From Clostridia bacterium (GTDB lineage Bacteria; Bacillota_A; Clostridia; Oscillospirales; CAG-272), in NCBI GenBank assembly GCA_017453335.1, contig JAFTKI010000009.1, forward strand, positions 1 to 25,315: 25,315 bases of DNA, read 5' to 3'. The position numbers and the translations under genes were made by a program. Position 1 is the stretch's first letter, and every line of letters starts with the position of its first letter. The notes beneath the pieces are model-generated. The model did not search any database and was not told where the DNA came from. It was given only the letters and a program-made list of their open reading frames with translations. This document shows, piece by piece, positions 22,594 to 25,315 of this stretch.

Positions 22594-24752
22594 ATATTAT
22601 TGAAACCTTAGCGTCGGAATTTAAACTGAAGGTCGAGCAGGTTGAAAAGACCGTTGCTCTGATCGATGAAGGAAATACCATTCCTTTTATCGCGCGTTAC
22701 CGTAAAGAGGTCACGGGAAGCCTGGACGACAGCGTTCTGCGTGATTTGAATGACCGACTGACCTTTTTGCGCAACATTGAAAAGAGAAAGCAGGAGGTTT
22801 CCGAGCTGATCACCGCACAGGGCAAGATGACACCCGAGATCCAAGCGGCGATCGATGCGGCGGTTACCATCACCGAGGTTGACGATATCTATCGTCCTTT
22901 CCGTCCGCACCGCAAAACGCGTGCGTCTGTGGCGCGAGAAAAGGGACTGGAGCCGTTGGCTGAGCTTTTGTATGCCCAGCTTCCGACCTACGAGCCCTCG
23001 ATCGAGGAGCAAGCAGCGGCTTATATCGATGAAGAAAAGGGCGTTGCAAGCATTGAGGAAGCTTTGCAGGGGGCTAAGGATATTATCGCGGAGAACGTTT
23101 CGGATAATGCCGAGTTCCGTAAGGAATTGCGCCGCCTGACCTTTGAGTTCGGCTTCTTGTCCTCCAAGCAGGCAAAAGAAGAGGATTCGGTCTACGCACA
23201 GTATTACGAATATACCGAGCCGCTCAAAAAGGTTCTGCCGCACCGCGTGCTGGCAATCAACCGCGGCGAGAAGGAAGATTATTTGAAGGTGGATGTTTCG
23301 GTCGCCTCCGATATCGTTCTCAACTATCTTTTCTCGCAGGTGCTTTTGGGGAACAACAGTCCTGCCGAGTCTTACGTTTCGGCGGCGGTGCTGGACAGCT
23401 ACGACCGCTTGATCGCTCCTTCGATCGAGCGTGAGATCCGCAGCGATATTTTTGACAATGCCAGCGAGGGCGCGATCAAGGTGTTTGCCGATAACCTGAG
23501 CCATCTTCTGATGCAGTCTCCCTTGAAGGGCAAGACCGTTCTGGGCTTTGATCCCGGTTATGCGCACGGATGCAAGCTTGCCGTAGTTGATAAAACGGGT
23601 AAGGTGGTGGATACTGCCGTGATCTATCCCGTCAAGCCCCGTGAAGAGATTGAAAAGAGTAAATCGATCATCAAGCGATTGATCACACGTCACAAGGTGA
23701 ATGTGATTGCCATCGGAAACGGAACCGCATCCAAGGAAAGCGAGATCTTTATCGCGGGACTTCTCAAGGAGATCCCCGAGGATGTGAAATATATCGTGGT
23801 CAGCGAGGCGGGGGCGTCGATCTATTCGGCATCCAAGCTGGCGGCAGAGGAGTTTCCCGATTTTGACGTTATGCAAAGAAGTGCGGTCTCGATCGCAAGA
23901 CGCTTGCAGGACCCTCTGGCAGAGCTGATCAAGATCGATCCCAAGGGCATCGGTGTCGGACAGTATCAGCACGATATGAAGCAGGCACGCTTGGATGAGG
24001 CGCTGGGCGGCGTTGTGGAGGACTGCGTAAACGCGGTTGGCGTTGATATCAATACAGCATCCTATTCGCTCTTGTCCTATATCTCGGGTATCAATATCAC
24101 GTCTGCCAAAAATATCGTAAAATACCGTGAGGAGAACGGAGAGTTTACCTCTCGCGCACAGCTTTTGAAGGTGCCGCGTATCGGTGCCAAGGCGTTTGAG
24201 CAGGCAGCGGGCTTCTTGCGTGTTCCCGGAGGTAAGGAGATTTTTGACAATACCGGTGTGCATCCCGAATCTTATGCGGCGGCAACCGCGCTTTTGGAGA
24301 TGTTCGGCTACAGCAAAGCCGATGTGGCAGAGGGGAATCTGCGTGACCTCGGTGCAAAGGTGCAAAAGGCGGGAAGCCGCGCGGTCAGCGAAAAGCTTGG
24401 CGTGGGAGAGCCGACCTTGAAGGACATTGTCTCCGAGCTGGAAAAGCCCGGACGTGATATTCGTGACACCTTGCCGCCTCCCGTTTTGCGCGATGACATT
24501 CTCTCCATGGAGGATCTGAAGCCCGATATGGAGCTGACCGGAACCGTGCGAAACGTGATCGACTTTGGCGCGTTTGTTGATATCGGTGTGCATCAGGACG
24601 GCTTGGTGCATATTTCTCAGCTCTGTGACCGCTTCGTCAAGCATCCCTCCGAGGTCGTTAAGGTGGGCGATATCGTGAAGGTGCGCGTGATCAGCGTGGA
24701 TATTCCCAAGAAGAGAATCGCTCTTACGATGCGTTCCAAACAAAAAGCGTGA
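22590..24752 (+). CDS. tex: Tex-family RNA-binding transcription accessory protein
   Basis: The 720-residue product matches Tex across its full length. The N-terminal helical domain starts MNIIETLASEFKL and has NTIPFIARYRKEVTGSLDD at about 30-50. A YqgF/RNase H-like domain begins near residue 318 (LGFDPGYAHGCKLAV), helix-hairpin-helix motifs lie near 488-545 (INTASYSLLSYISGI, LLKVPRIGAKAFE), and an S1 RNA-binding domain runs from about 648 to the end. Known Tex proteins bind nucleic acids and influence transcription and stress or virulence gene expression; the precise role here is unknown. The start at 22590 overlaps the previous stop codon by ATGA, and GGAAAGGAAA lies about 12 bases upstream, so translation is likely coupled. 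Confidence 0.95.
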   Translation: MNIIETLASEFKLKVEQVEKTVALIDEGNTIPFIARYRKEVTGSLDDSVLRDLNDRLTFLRNIEKRKQEVSELITAQGKMTPEIQAAIDAAVTITEVDDIYRPFRPHRKTRASVAREKGLEPLAELLYAQLPTYEPSIEEQAAAYIDEEKGVASIEEALQGAKDIIAENVSDNAEFRKELRRLTFEFGFLSSKQAKEEDSVYAQYYEYTEPLKKVLPHRVLAINRGEKEDYLKVDVSVASDIVLNYLFSQVLLGNNSPAESYVSAAVLDSYDRLIAPSIEREIRSDIFDNASEGAIKVFADNLSHLLMQSPLKGKTVLGFDPGYAHGCKLAVVDKTGKVVDTAVIYPVKPREEIEKSKSIIKRLITRHKVNVIAIGNGTASKESEIFIAGLLKEIPEDVKYIVVSEAGASIYSASKLAAEEFPDFDVMQRSAVSIARRLQDPLAELIKIDPKGIGVGQYQHDMKQARLDEALGGVVEDCVNAVGVDINTASYSLLSYISGINITSAKNIVKYREENGEFTSRAQLLKVPRIGAKAFEQAAGFLRVPGGKEIFDNTGVHPESYAAATALLEMFGYSKADVAEGNLRDLGAKVQKAGSRAVSEKLGVGEPTLKDIVSELEKPGRDIRDTLPPPVLRDDILSMEDLKPDMELTGTVRNVIDFGAFVDIGVHQDGLVHISQLCDRFVKHPSEVVKVGDIVKVRVISVDIPKKRIALTMRSKQKA

Positions 24753-24950
24753 TTTTAATAAATTAAAAACAGAAAGCTTTTTCAGGTCGCAAAAATGCGA
24801 CGGAAGACGGATGATTGTGCATAATATACAATAATTACTATATAATTTTGGGAAAATAAACTCTATCTTTTTTTCGAAATTTTTGGTACAATATTATATG
24901 TTAAATAATGCCACAGAGCCAAAGTGGTGAGTTTTAGGAGGATTACAAAA
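24753..24950 (+). other. A/T-rich intergenic region upstream of the ABC transporter gene
   Basis: No gene is seen in these 198 bases. A short perfect hairpin, GTCGCA-AAAA-TGCGAC (24786-24801), follows tex but has no T run, so termination of tex is unclear. Several -10-like boxes occur (TATAAT at 24841-24846, TACAAT at 24827-24832 and 24887-24892), none with a good -35 at the right distance, so the promoter of the next gene cannot be fixed. TTAGGAGG at 24935-24942 is the ribosome site for the ATG at 24951. A CCAC/GTGG pair (24911-24914 and 24924-24927) lies just before it. Confidence 0.5.
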
Positions 24951-25315
24951 ATGGCAAGTTTATCCTTGAGACACATTTATAAGAAATATCCCGGTGGTGT
25001 TACCGCGGTATCTGACTTTAACCTCGAAGTAAAAGACAAGGAATTTCTCGTATTGGTTGGACCTTCCGGTTGCGGTAAGTCTACCACTCTTCGTATGATC
25101 GCAGGCTTGGAGGAAATCTCCGAGGGCGAGCTGTTCATCGGCGACCGTCTGGTAAACGACGTAGCACCGAAGGACCGTAAAATTGCGATGGTGTTCCAGA
25201 ACTACGCTCTGTACCCCCACATGTCCGTGTTTGAGAACATGGCATTCGGTCTGAAGCTGAGCAAGGTTCCGAAGGAAACCATTAAGAAGAAGGTTGAGGA
25301 GGCTGCTCGCGTCCT
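24951..25315 (+). CDS. Sugar ABC transporter ATP-binding protein (MalK/UgpC/MsmK type), N-terminal part
   Basis: The frame is open from the ATG at 24951 to the window edge (121 full codons). It encodes a nucleotide-binding subunit that powers uptake of sugars or glycerol-3-phosphate at the membrane. Visible are the Walker A motif GPSGCGKST at residues 37-45 and the Q-loop [20 protein letters not shown] with Q83. The [19 protein letters not shown] text is typical of the MalK/UgpC/MsmK branch, which often serves several sugar transporters; the substrate cannot be told. The signature motif and regulatory domain lie beyond the window. TTAGGAGG provides a strong ribosome site. Confidence 0.93.
   Translation, partial: MASLSLRHIYKKYPGGVTAVSDFNLEVKDKEFLVLVGPSGCGKSTTLRMIAGLEEISEGELFIGDRLVNDVAPKDRKIAMVFQNYALYPHMSVFENMAFGLKLSKVPKETIKKKVEEAARV

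Noticed and set aside
24786..24801. Intrinsic terminator of tex
   Set aside because: The hairpin is only 6 bp and is followed by GGAAGACGG rather than T residues.

Overview
The window looks like chromosomal DNA from an anaerobic, gut- or rumen-type member of the Clostridia (Firmicutes). This is an inference. The evidence is a stand-alone AICAR formyltransferase, the single-chain Firmicutes form of PurL, AGGAGG-like ribosome binding sites, TTGACA/TATAAT promoters, an L-box lysine riboswitch, and a secreted protein with cohesin, dockerin and GLUG-type repeats. Most of it is ordinary housekeeping sequence. The accessory parts are the stretch at 6.9-10.9 kb and a minus-strand block at 12.8-17.6 kb.

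Layout. (1) 1-6877: the end of a purine operon, AICAR formyltransferase (partial)-glyA-purD-purL, all on the plus strand. GlyA supplies glycine to PurD and one-carbon units to the formyltransferase. The unit closes with a palindromic repeat and a strong terminator. (2) 7051-10928: a strong promoter whose predicted start is the first base of a long rod-like RNA fold, then a UUCG-loop terminator, then a 1200-residue secreted protein with GLUG-like repeats, cysteine-pair repeats, a cohesin-like domain and a C-terminal dockerin. (3) 11060-12634: monocistronic guaB with a consensus promoter and terminator; it takes IMP, the product of the purine pathway, to XMP. (4) 12667-12843: an imperfect inverted-repeat element. 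(5) 12848-17632, minus strand: a PHP-domain (CehA/McbA-type) metallohydrolase; a small two-helix membrane protein; and a two-gene operon of a MerR-family regulator overlapping a lipoprotein with a caspase/gingipain-like His-Cys pair. The MerR gene has its own 19-bp-spacer promoter with an internal dyad. (6) 17671-20990: the lysine operon, L-box riboswitch-dapA-dapB-lysA. (7) 21039-21794: mscL, alone. (8) 21805-24752: an RsuA-family pseudouridine synthase overlapping tex by ATGA. (9) 24951-end: the start of a MalK/UgpC/MsmK-type sugar ABC transporter ATPase, cut by the window edge.

The best candidates for something undescribed are the MerR/caspase-like lipoprotein pair, the rod-shaped leader or small RNA at 7086-7259, and the cohesin-plus-dockerin surface protein behind it. 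All eight promoters that can be read carry a TG dinucleotide just upstream of the -10 box.
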